Below are positions 24,420 through 30,072 of a stretch of 33,263 nucleotides of DNA, one piece after another (position 1 is the first letter of the stretch; each line of letters starts with the position of its first letter). The stretch comes from a virus: positions 1 to 33,263 of IMG/VR virus record IMGVR_UViG_3300049893_000685. One strand, written 5' to 3'. The notes beneath the pieces were generated by a model. It was not told the DNA's origin. It searched no databases and saw only the letters and a program-made list of their open reading frames with translations. A program made the translations under genes and the position numbers.

Positions 24420-25634
24420 CTATCTTCCCACTTCACCTAAATACTTTTCTTTACATTCTTCCCAACTCATACCAATTACATCTATGTAAAATAAGTGTTC
24501 AGGTTTCAATTTGTTTTCACTATGCAATTTTAGATACCTATTGATTGCTTTTGGTTTCCACCAATTCATAGTATAATCTATTCCTTGCGCAAATTTAGGT
24601 TTTAATACTAATTGGTTCTCTTCAATCTTACTACATAGGAAATCGTTTCCGTTCTCATACATCTGTGCAAAATAAACACCTCTTTGAAATCCGTGATGAT
24701 ATGCATCCTGTTTGATACCTAATTCCCTAAATATCTTTGTTAGTATTTTTTGTTTAATACCACTCACAGGTCCGTTTCTTTCATATCCCATACTCTCACC
24801 ATTTCTTGCTCTTTCTTCGGTGATTTCTTCACTATACCAATCACTACAATTTTGTTTTAACCATTGATGCCAAATGTCATAATACTTATCATCTGGCTTT
24901 ATACTGATTTTACCTTTACTCTCACCAAGGGTTTTGAAATGCGGAATACCATTATACATAGAGTGAATACCATAAAGAGAAGTTGTTCCAACACCAATAA
25001 GAACATTACCATAAGTTTCTTTCCAATGATTACGAATTTCAGGTGATGTTGTAAGTGCTGCAATTAATTTACCACCCAAAAAGTTATAACCAAAAGGTTG
25101 AGTTGATACGATTGATGTTCCAATTGTTGTGTGATTTAATTTACCATTCGTAAACTTATCATCTTTATTCCAACCAATGTAATTATCTCTTACACCTAAT
25201 GATGTAATATCACTCCCTAACGAAATTAAACCCAGCAATTTTCCACTATCTCTATCTCTTACATATACTTTTACATTCCGACCAGGATTGGGTGTAAAAT
25301 CCATTGTATGAATCATACGACGTGCGTCTGACCATTTGGATGCATCATCGGAAGTTTTGACAATCTCAATGATAGGATGTAAAGAATTTATTTCACTTAT
25401 AGTTAATTCGGTATTTGTAATATCCGTTGGTTTCCATAGGTTATCATAACATGCAGAAAACCTATGTATATTAGAATAAGATTTTTGTAGGTTTTGATTT
25501 AATTCAATCCATTTCTTATATAGTGTTTGTTCCTCAACGGACATAGATGATATGTAATCTAAATTGGATATAAGTTCACTTCGTGATTTTTCGTAATCAA
25601 ACTCTTCCGTTTGTATTTGCCAAAACTTACTCAT
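24420..25634 (-). CDS. DruA/DUF4338-like protein
   Basis: A 404-aa protein; I use the ATG at 25634 (MSKFWQ), not the in-frame TTG/GTG just upstream. Residues about 105-245 resemble the DUF4338 domain named for DruA of the Druantia anti-phage system: 'DSGKLLGLISLGSDITSLGVRDNYIGW', 'PFGYNFLGGKLIAALTTSPEIRNHWKETYGNVLIGVGTTSLYGIHSMYNG', 'LGESKGKI'. Compare the family's 'RD.(W/Y)IGW', 'LS..L...W...YG..P.L..TFV' and 'LG.T.GR'. The DUF4338 fold is thought to be acetyltransferase-like. The N-terminal 100 residues and C-terminal 160 residues are phage-specific. In a phage early cassette it could modify DNA or protein, or counteract a host system. It overlaps the preceding gene by 8 nt. Family call is from memory of motifs, so moderate. 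Confidence 0.5.
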   Translation of the reverse strand: MSKFWQIQTEEFDYEKSRSELISNLDYISSMSVEEQTLYKKWIELNQNLQKSYSNIHRFSACYDNLWKPTDITNTELTISEINSLHPIIEIVKTSDDASKWSDARRMIHTMDFTPNPGRNVKVYVRDRDSGKLLGLISLGSDITSLGVRDNYIGWNKDDKFTNGKLNHTTIGTSIVSTQPFGYNFLGGKLIAALTTSPEIRNHWKETYGNVLIGVGTTSLYGIHSMYNGIPHFKTLGESKGKISIKPDDKYYDIWHQWLKQNCSDWYSEEITEERARNGESMGYERNGPVSGIKQKILTKIFRELGIKQDAYHHGFQRGVYFAQMYENGNDFLCSKIEENQLVLKPKFAQGIDYTMNWWKPKAINRYLKLHSENKLKPEHLFYIDVIGMSWEECKEKYLGEVGR

Positions 25635-25899
25635 CACCAATACTTAATTCGTTAAGACCCATATCCATAATATCAGGCGTATCTTCTATATCGGTATGGT
25701 TATCTTCAATCCACTCTAAAAATGCATTGAGAGTTTGGAATTGGGTGAGCACAGTATCTTTCACTTTGCGAAATTCTGCTGCACTACCATACTTTAGTTT
25801 ACCTTCATTTAGTGATGTTGTTTGTAAATCCAAATTTACTGACTTCAACATTTTTACATTTGATTCTAATTGTTTTACGATTCGTTCTACTGTCATCAT
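25627..25899 (-). CDS. Small acidic protein of unknown function
   Basis: A 90-aa protein, acidic at the C-terminus (DNHTDIEDTPDIMDMGLNELSIGDE). The N-terminal half is an amphipathic helix (RIVKQLESNVKMLKSVNLDLQT). A second helix (KVKDTVLTQFQTLNAFLEWIEDNHTD) looks like it could pair with it. Start is ATG at 25899 or the next codon, 25896; both are preceded by the AT-rich ATAAATT context common to this block. It overlaps the start of the DruA-like gene and is probably coupled to it. I do not recognise the family. A small acidic protein next to a DUF4338 gene might be its partner or regulator, which is only inference. Confidence 0.6.
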   Translation of the reverse strand: MMTVERIVKQLESNVKMLKSVNLDLQTTSLNEGKLKYGSAAEFRKVKDTVLTQFQTLNAFLEWIEDNHTDIEDTPDIMDMGLNELSIGDE

Positions 25900-25909
25900 A
25901 ATTTATTGT

Positions 25910-26215
25910 TTATTGATTAATAAAATCATCATCTACACTCAATGAACTCAATTCATCTGGGAAATTTTTTGAAAGAGTAGAGTTAATCGCATCTCTTAAT
26001 GTAATAAGTTGTGATGTGGTTAACCACAATCTACACTCCTTTTCTGACAATATACTTCTTTCACTATCGGGAGATGCCAATGTTCCATTCACTATCAAAG
26101 TAAATACTCTTTCACCACTATAATGATGTGTTTGTGGTTTATCGTTTTCATCTGCGTTCCACCCCATTGAAATAAGGTCATCAATACCGAATACATAATA
26201 ATTTTTCTTTGCCAT
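25910..26215 (-). CDS. Hypothetical early protein
   Basis: A 101-aa protein. A short helical start (NYYVFGIDDLISMGWNADEND) is followed by a beta hairpin (HHYSGERVFTLIVNGTLASPDSERS) and a C-terminal helix (SQLITLRDAINSTLSKNFPDEL). It has no recognised domain and no membrane segment. It sits 10 nt upstream of the gene at 25627-25899 in the leftward operon. As with all the small genes in this block it is likely expressed early from the promoter at 27796-27827 and may act on host functions. I cannot name a function. Confidence 0.55.
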   Translation of the reverse strand: MAKKNYYVFGIDDLISMGWNADENDKPQTHHYSGERVFTLIVNGTLASPDSERSILSEKECRLWLTTSQLITLRDAINSTLSKNFPDELSSLSVDDDFINQ

Positions 26216-26226
26216 AGTTTTTGTTT

Positions 26227-26424
26227 TTAAAGAGTTATTCCTTTATTTTTTAATTCATTTTCTAATGCCCTTCTTATAAATGCTGATGCTATAATACAAT
26301 TATCATCACACCATTTTTTAAATTTTAGATAAGAATCTTCATCAAATCTTACCATAACGAGGTGATTTAATTTTTCATCTTCGTTTTTTCTTGGTCTACC
26401 AACCACTTTTTTTTCTTTTTTCAT
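26227..26424 (-). CDS. Ribbon-helix-helix type DNA-binding protein
   Basis: A 65-aa protein starting with a basic AT-hook-like patch (KKEKKVVGRPRKNEDEK). A ribbon-helix-helix core follows: strand 'LNHLVMVRFDEDSYLKFKKWCDDN', helix 'SAFIRRALENELKN'. The core matches the CopG/Arc/MetJ pattern of 'hVRh.e..h..h......S.FhR.Ah...L'. The strand residues that read DNA would be near M24-F27. It may regulate the four early promoters or the operators around the origin. That is inference from its place in the operon and small size. The family call is fairly safe because length, spacing and the GRPRK hook agree. Confidence 0.65.
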   Translation of the reverse strand: MKKEKKVVGRPRKNEDEKLNHLVMVRFDEDSYLKFKKWCDDNCIIASAFIRRALENELKNKGITL

Positions 26425-26427
26425 AAT

Positions 26428-26676
26428 TTATTTTTTATAATTCTTAATTTGTTTTTGTAACCATTCATATCTAAATTGGACTCTTTCATATTGCATTTTT
26501 TCAATATTATTTAATCCATCAAATTGTTCTTTTGCAAAATACTCATTTACTTCTAATTCTGTATCATGCATATTGATATATAACCAACTCAATAAGTTTT
26601 CTTTAGGAGTTTCATATAAGTTTCTACCATCTTTTTCATAGATTTTTGCCAATTCTTTTTCTACTTTTTTTGTCAT
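26428..26676 (-). CDS. Hypothetical helical early protein
   Basis: An 82-aa protein, predicted all-helical: KVEKELAKIYEKDG, 'ENLLSWLYINMHDTELEVNEYFAKEQFDGLNNIEKMQYERVQFRYEWLQKQIKNYKK'. It has no recognisable motif. It starts in the AAGTTATG context shared by several genes of the block and is 3 nt from both neighbours. The composition, high in Lys, Glu and aromatic residues, is typical of small phage proteins that bind host proteins, but nothing more specific can be said. Confidence 0.55.
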   Translation of the reverse strand: MTKKVEKELAKIYEKDGRNLYETPKENLLSWLYINMHDTELEVNEYFAKEQFDGLNNIEKMQYERVQFRYEWLQKQIKNYKK

Positions 26677-26679
26677 AAC

Positions 26680-27009
26680 TTATCCTTTTACTATTTGTTT
26701 ACTAATTGTTTTGAACCATCTTATCTTACCTTCACTTTGTAGTTTACTCATATTAGGGAAGATAACTTTCTCATTTGCGAAATAAAGTGCCTGTTTTTCA
26801 CTCCACGCTTTTATAGGGAACTGAATTGTTTTCTTACCCTTATCAGTTTCTATAACTGCAGATATAGTGTAGGTAGTTCCATCCCTTTGGATTTCTTCGT
26901 TCTTTTTCACTTCTATTGGTTCTCTAAAATTATCATATAAGAAACTCTCAATAGGGAAAAACCTTCTCTCTAAATCGGTAATCCTTTGTTCTAATTCTTT
27001 AATATCCAT
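26680..27009 (-). CDS. Hypothetical early protein with coiled-coil N-terminus
   Basis: A 109-aa protein. Residues 1-20 are a heptad-like helix (MDIKELEQRITDLERRFFPI). Residues about 30-75 form a beta-type region (IEVKKNEEIQRDGTTYTISAVIETDKGKKTIQFPIKAWSEKQA), and the end is helical and basic (RWFKTISKQIVKG). It may oligomerise by the N-terminal helix. No family recognised. It belongs to the closely spaced leftward cluster (3 and 6 nt to neighbours) and uses the same AATAAGTTATG start context as the genes at 26676 and 27231. Confidence 0.55.
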   Translation of the reverse strand: MDIKELEQRITDLERRFFPIESFLYDNFREPIEVKKNEEIQRDGTTYTISAVIETDKGKKTIQFPIKAWSEKQALYFANEKVIFPNMSKLQSEGKIRWFKTISKQIVKG

Positions 27010-27015
27010 AACTTA

Positions 27016-27231
27016 TTATTTTATTTCTTGAACTTTACTGATTAATCTCTCTGTTGTTCGCAATTCAATTTTCACTTCATCCATCCTTTTTCCTAAATGA
27101 AGTTTAAGTTTTCTATTACCTTTACTAACATTGTAATAATTGTCTTCTATCCCATACAACTTTTCTTTCACTTTGATTTTTTCTTCGTTTAGTATTCGTA
27201 ATACTTCTTCAATGATTAATACATTTTCCAT
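27016..27231 (-). CDS. Hypothetical early protein, basic, helical
   Basis: A 71-aa protein, mostly two amphipathic helices: 'NVLIIEEVLRILNEEKIKVKEKL' and 'LGKRMDEVKIELRTTERLISKVQEIK', linked by a basic hinge (SKGNRKLKLH). It has no recognised domain. It uses the AAGTTATG start context and has 3 nt to the preceding gene. It may bind nucleic acid given the basic hinge, but this cannot be supported from the sequence beyond charge. Confidence 0.5.
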   Translation of the reverse strand: MENVLIIEEVLRILNEEKIKVKEKLYGIEDNYYNVSKGNRKLKLHLGKRMDEVKIELRTTERLISKVQEIK

Positions 27232-27234
27232 AAC

Positions 27235-27489
27235 TTATTTGTTTTTAGATTTTAAGTAATTCTCATAATACTCTACACTATCGTAATTACCAGCATTAAT
27301 GTTAGTTAATAAACAATCATACGCTCTATACTCCCAATGGTATCGGATATAGTTTTCTCTAGGGTCTTTTAACCTAGGATTTTCTTTCACTTCTTTTTCC
27401 CACCTATCACTTTCTGATTTGTAATAATCTTTTAATTCTGTGATGTGAGTAATAATACTCTTTCTAAATTGTTCGTTGTTTGTTGCCAT
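27235..27489 (-). CDS. Hypothetical early protein
   Basis: An 84-aa protein, polar and Tyr-rich: FRKSIITHITELKDYYKSESDRWEKEVKENPRLKDPRENYIRYHWEYRAYDCLLTNINAGNYDSVEYYENYL. Probably helical. There is no motif that I recognise. The ATG at 27489 is preceded by CAAATAAA. It lies 11 nt downstream of the first gene of the operon and 3 nt upstream of the next. Predicted early and co-transcribed from the promoter at 27796-27827. Confidence 0.5.
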   Translation of the reverse strand: MATNNEQFRKSIITHITELKDYYKSESDRWEKEVKENPRLKDPRENYIRYHWEYRAYDCLLTNINAGNYDSVEYYENYLKSKNK

Positions 27490-27500
27490 TTTATTTGTTT

Positions 27501-27743
27501 TTATTGATTATCAATCATTTGAATTTTACCATATAACTCTTTATTTTTAAGAAAGGTTATATACTTTTTAATTTGTTTAAGTAATTTTTCTTTACCTGTA
27601 ATTTGATTCCAAACACCCCAATATTCTCTTTTATTTTCATCATACTTACCATTTTGGTAATCATCATACATTTGCTTTTTCAATTCTTTTAGTTCATTTT
27701 TTGTAAATTCTAAATACGAATTTAACTCTACAATTTTATCCAT
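27501..27743 (-). CDS. Hypothetical early protein, first gene of the leftward operon
   Basis: An 80-aa protein, a continuous charged helix in the first half (LNSYLEFTKNELKELKKQMYDDYQNGKYDENKREYWGVWNQITGKEKLLKQIKKYITFLKNKELYG), suggesting a coiled coil or helical hairpin. It starts 47 nt after the predicted start point of the promoter at 27796-27827 and is therefore the most promoter-proximal and earliest gene of this operon. I cannot assign a function; first genes of phage early operons often act on the host. Confidence 0.5.
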   Translation of the reverse strand: MDKIVELNSYLEFTKNELKELKKQMYDDYQNGKYDENKREYWGVWNQITGKEKLLKQIKKYITFLKNKELYGKIQMIDNQ

Positions 27744-27795
27744 AACATTTGTGAGTTTTAGGATAAACTCTTAACCTTAATTGTTGTTTAATAAT

Positions 27796-27827
27796 TAAAT
27801 ATACGAAAACTTTTTTATAATACCAAA
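27796..27827 (-). promoter_or_regulatory. Early promoter element, leftward, for operon 27743-24420
   Basis: On the - strand: TTTG at 27827-27824, 20-nt spacer, then TATATTTA at 27803-27796. This fits the Bacteroidota sigma consensus (TTTG and TAnnTTTG). The spacer (GTATTATAAAAAAGTTTTCG) is nearly identical to that of the other three elements at 28607, 28872 and 29403. Confidence 0.75.
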
Positions 27828-27836
27828 TAAAATTTA

Positions 27837-28535
27837 TTATTTACATACATCTGCTCTTTCAATAAGAACATAATCGTTATCATAATCTATGTTGTTTACA
27901 TCATAATTCATAAAAACATATGTTAGTTCACCATATGAGTTTTTTACTGATTTACTTTGTTCAACTCTAAATCCGTATCTACGAAAGAACTCCATTTGTT
28001 TTCTGATTGGTGTTGTTCTATCATTCAATTTACCTACACATTCTAAAAACATTTTTAGTTTATACCCACTCTCTAATGAAAGAGTTTCTAATATACAAAC
28101 AACTACACTCATCATAATAGAACCCATACCTTTGTAAATACTATTGACAGCGGTTATCTCTATTGAAGAACCACGTGGTGATAATGAAACGAAGTTATCT
28201 TCGTGGCCAAAGACTATAGTAATTGTTGGGTGAACTTGGATTTTATCTTTCACTATACCTTTTGAAATATGGCAAATTGGGTGAACTGCATCTTTTAATT
28301 GAGGATACCATTCAGCAATGTATTCCTTTATCTTATGTATATTATCACACACATATAAATAAAGTGGGTTTAATTCACCAGTTTCAAAATAAACACCTTT
28401 AATAACTTTGTGAGAATGTTCAAATACCGAACCATCATTTAAGATAGTTATTTTGTATTGTTTCTCATTTTGTTTGAACTTAATTCGTTCTTCGTTTATT
28501 AGTGAACGAATTTGTTTTGGATTTTCTACTAACAT
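27837..28535 (-). CDS. GNAT-like acetyltransferase family protein
   Basis: A 232-aa protein when started at the ATG at 28535 (MLVENPKQIRSLINEER). An in-frame ATG at 28577 would add 14 residues (MICVYYCLKSKTNI) that look less protein-like. Both lie downstream of the promoter at 28607. The C-terminal half has GNAT signatures: a strand 'RGSSIEITAVNSIYKGMGSIMMSVVVCILETLSLE', with 'YKGMGSIMM' in place of the acetyl-CoA loop Q/R-x-x-G-x-G/A, then 'KLKMFLECVG' and 'PIRKQMEFFRRYGFRVEQS', the usual 'FY.+.GF' ending. The N-terminal 100 residues are unassigned. It may acetylate host or phage protein, a common early take-over strategy. It is transcribed alone and leftward from beside the origin. Confidence 0.5.
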   Translation of the reverse strand: MLVENPKQIRSLINEERIKFKQNEKQYKITILNDGSVFEHSHKVIKGVYFETGELNPLYLYVCDNIHKIKEYIAEWYPQLKDAVHPICHISKGIVKDKIQVHPTITIVFGHEDNFVSLSPRGSSIEITAVNSIYKGMGSIMMSVVVCILETLSLESGYKLKMFLECVGKLNDRTTPIRKQMEFFRRYGFRVEQSKSVKNSYGELTYVFMNYDVNNIDYDNDYVLIERADVCK

Positions 28536-28606
28536 AATGTTTGTTTTAGATTTTAAACAATAATATACACATATCATAACCCATATGTATTAAGGGTGAT
28601 ACCCCA

Positions 28607-28638
28607 TAAAGATACGAAAACTTTTTTATATTACCAAA
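28607..28638 (-). promoter_or_regulatory. Early promoter element, leftward, for the GNAT-like gene
   Basis: On the - strand: TTTG at 28638-28635, 20-nt spacer, then TATCTTTA at 28614-28607. The expected start point near 28600 lies within a short inverted repeat, GGGTGATACCC (28594-28604), which may be an operator. Confidence 0.75.
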
Positions 28639-28639
28639 T

Positions 28640-28830
28640 ATATTTGTATATTATTTTATAACTCGTTGATAATCAATACTATAAAGTTATCCACATTTTA
28701 TCCACATTTATAAGCGATTGAAAATCAATGGTTTATAACTTATTGATTATCAATGAGTTATGTAAACGGTTGAAAATCAACTAATTATGCAACTAATTGA
28801 TTATCAATGACTTATGAAAGGGGGGTATTT
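28640..28830. other. Candidate replication origin with two DnaA boxes
   Basis: AT-rich, gene-free segment between divergent early promoters. It contains two perfect DnaA boxes, TTATCCACA at 28687-28695 and 28698-28706, 11 bp apart and on the same strand, set into an iteron array (28666-28807). No replication initiator, helicase or primase gene is visible in this window, so recruitment of host DnaA is plausible. Function not shown. Confidence 0.6.
28666..28807. repeat. Five palindromic 11-mers (iterons or operators)
   Basis: Copies of TTGAWWATCAA at 28666-28676 (TTGATAATCAA), 28718-28728 (TTGAAAATCAA), 28743-28753 (TTGATTATCAA), 28770-28780 (TTGAAAATCAA) and 28797-28807 (TTGATTATCAA). Start-to-start distances are 52, 25, 27 and 27, so the spacing is about 26 bp with one slot skipped, where two DnaA boxes lie. 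Several copies are followed a few bases later by TTATG or TTATAA. The regular phase (about 2.5 helical turns) suggests an initiator or repressor binding array. Confidence 0.8.
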
Positions 28831-28871
28831 TTCCCTATTTTTTACGTTTTTTTGAAAATCTTATAGTTATA

Positions 28872-28903
28872 TTTGGTAATGTAAAATAGTTTCCCTATAT
28901 TAC
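28872..28903 (+). promoter_or_regulatory. Promoter element, rightward, for the non-coding RNA
   Basis: TTTG at 28872-28875, 20-nt spacer (GTAATGTAAAATAGTTTCCC), then TATATTAC at 28896-28903. The expected start point is near 28908. No gene starts in the following 500 nt, which is why this promoter points to an RNA gene. Confidence 0.75.
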
Positions 28904-28907
28904 ACTC

Positions 28908-29384
28908 ATTAAAATCTAAACTTTGAATAAGGTATTATATAATAGAAGTAGGGTTGGAATACAACGCACTTTACCTACACACTAAATATAATAAGAAATT
29001 GAGTCACAGCGCAGTAGTTGAAATACTTAAAAGACTGGAAGGTGTCTCCTATGATAATGTATAATGGTATTCATTTGATTAGGATGTTGGTGAATAGATT
29101 GAATAAACCAAGTGTTGGCTCCGTTAGTAAGTAGTCAATGATATACTCAACACTTGATTATTATTTTTTTTAATAGTAATCACGAAAGGTGTTGTGTATC
29201 CATTAGTAAGAAAGACAGCAATGCAATAAAGAATTAATACAGGATTAAAAAATATTGTTTATATTAATAGTGAGACATAATTAATACTGCTTCAGTCGCT
29301 ATGACAACACTTATAGGCAGTGTCTCACTTTATATAATCAGGGGGATGTAGTTAGTGCCATTGCTACAATCCCCCATTTTTTTT
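28908..29384 (+). ncRNA. Large structured non-coding RNA candidate
   Basis: About 475 nt from its own promoter (28872-28903) to an intrinsic terminator (29341-29384), with no ORF above 27 codons. Visible pairings: GTAGG 28948-28952 with CCTAC 28974-28978, enclosing GTTG/CAAC; CAAGTGTTG 29109-29117 with CAACACTTG 29148-29156 (9 perfect pairs); AGTGAGACA 29269-29277 with TGTCTCACT 29321-29329 (9 perfect pairs), enclosing CTGC/GCAG and GTC/GAC. GTGTTGT 29189-29195 can pair with ACAACAC 29304-29310, inside the loop of the last stem, a pseudoknot. Two long segments repeat (see findings). It is larger than usual phage small RNAs. Large RNAs such as ROOL and GOLLD are known in phages, but I cannot match this one to them. 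Confidence 0.65.
29341..29384 (+). terminator. Intrinsic terminator of the non-coding RNA
   Basis: GGGGGAT 29341-29347 pairs with ATCCCCC 29369-29375, extended inward by GTAG/CTAC (29348-29351 with 29364-29367), followed by eight T (29377-29384). It lies just upstream of a new promoter at 29403, as expected for a separate unit. Confidence 0.9.
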
Positions 29385-29402
29385 AAAATAATTTATACAG
29401 AA

Positions 29403-29434
29403 TTTGGCAATGTAAAAAAGTTTCTGTATATTTA
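29403..29434 (+). promoter_or_regulatory. Early promoter element, rightward, for the HNH gene operon
   Basis: TTTG at 29403-29406, 20-nt spacer (GCAATGTAAAAAAGTTTCTG), then TATATTTA at 29427-29434. Expected start point near 29440, giving a leader of about 30 nt before the ATG at 29470. It is the fourth copy of the shared element. Confidence 0.75.
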
Positions 29435-29469
29435 TACTAAATGATTATATAATTTTAAAAACAAATTCA

Positions 29470-30069
29470 ATGAGCACAGAATTAATTACAGTAGAAACAC
29501 CTGAACAAATTTGTGGTAGAGAACAATTCAAACCACTATACAAAGTATTTTCAGAAACAGGTAAAGAATTAAACTTTAAAGGTAAGTATTTAGTTGGAAA
29601 CAATGGAACGGTAATCGCTTTACCTAAAAAAACAAAACATCACAATATGACCGGTTTTGTTTGTATTCCACGACCAACTAAAACGAATCACTTGCAAATT
29701 CAATTAATGAATAATGATGGTGAAAAGGTATTCGTATATATTCACAGATTAGTAGCATCAGTATGGTTGAAAAGAAAAAAGTGGCAAACTGATGTAATGC
29801 ATTTAGATGACAATCCATTAAATAATAATATCTACAATATCAAGTGGTGTACCCATTTGGAAAATATGCAAGATAAAGTTCGTAAAGGTAGACATAGAGG
29901 AAATAAAATAAAATACTCTAATGAATTATGTATGGAAGTTTACCAACAAAGAGAGAGTGGTAAATCAGTTAAGGAACTTATGGTTTTATACCCAGATATA
30001 AGTAGAACAGTACTATACCATATGACTTCAGGCCATATTCTAAAACAGAGAGGAATTATAAAAGTATAA
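29470..30069 (+). CDS. HNH endonuclease-family protein with HTH C-terminus
   Basis: A 199-aa protein. After an N-terminal segment of about 60 residues (YLVGNNGTVIAL looks like a NUMOD-type strand), residues about 86-135 carry an HNH_3-type core: 'FVYIHRLVASVWL' (His92), 'DVMHLDDNPLNNNIYNIKWCTHLENM' (His111, Asn118-Asn123), which fits the 'hHRLVA..F' ... 'V.H.D.n..NN...NL.W.T...N' pattern. Residues about 150-190 (NELCMEVYQQRESGKSVKELMVLYPDISRTVLYHMTSG) look like a resolvase-type helix-turn-helix. It may be a homing endonuclease or a phage nuclease for packaging or host DNA breakdown. First gene of the rightward early operon, with its own strong promoter. HNH identity is good; role uncertain. 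Confidence 0.7.
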   Translation: MSTELITVETPEQICGREQFKPLYKVFSETGKELNFKGKYLVGNNGTVIALPKKTKHHNMTGFVCIPRPTKTNHLQIQLMNNDGEKVFVYIHRLVASVWLKRKKWQTDVMHLDDNPLNNNIYNIKWCTHLENMQDKVRKGRHRGNKIKYSNELCMEVYQQRESGKSVKELMVLYPDISRTVLYHMTSGHILKQRGIIKV

Positions 30070-30072
30070 TAT

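Noticed and set aside
28666-28807. Regularly spaced repeats resembling a CRISPR array
   Set aside because: The units are only 11 bp, palindromic and alternate between two forms. The gaps are 14-16 bp and themselves partly conserved. No cas gene is near. An iteron/operator array fits better.
28816-28846. GGGGGG...TTTTTCCC followed by T-rich sequence as a terminator
   Set aside because: Only three to four base pairs are possible and no transcript is expected to end there. It lies upstream of the promoter at 28872.
29148-29171. Stem 29109-29156 followed by T8 (29164-29171) as a terminator inside the RNA
   Set aside because: A 7-nt gap separates stem and T run, the loop is 30 nt and the stem is not GC-rich, so it is a weak terminator at best. 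Partial termination giving a shorter RNA of about 260 nt cannot be excluded, but the 29341-29384 site is far stronger.
29260-29335. tRNA gene in the non-coding region
   Set aside because: The strong stem 29269-29329 has no cloverleaf arms, no T-loop GTTCRA and no CCA-proximal acceptor geometry. I saw no tRNA elsewhere in the gaps.
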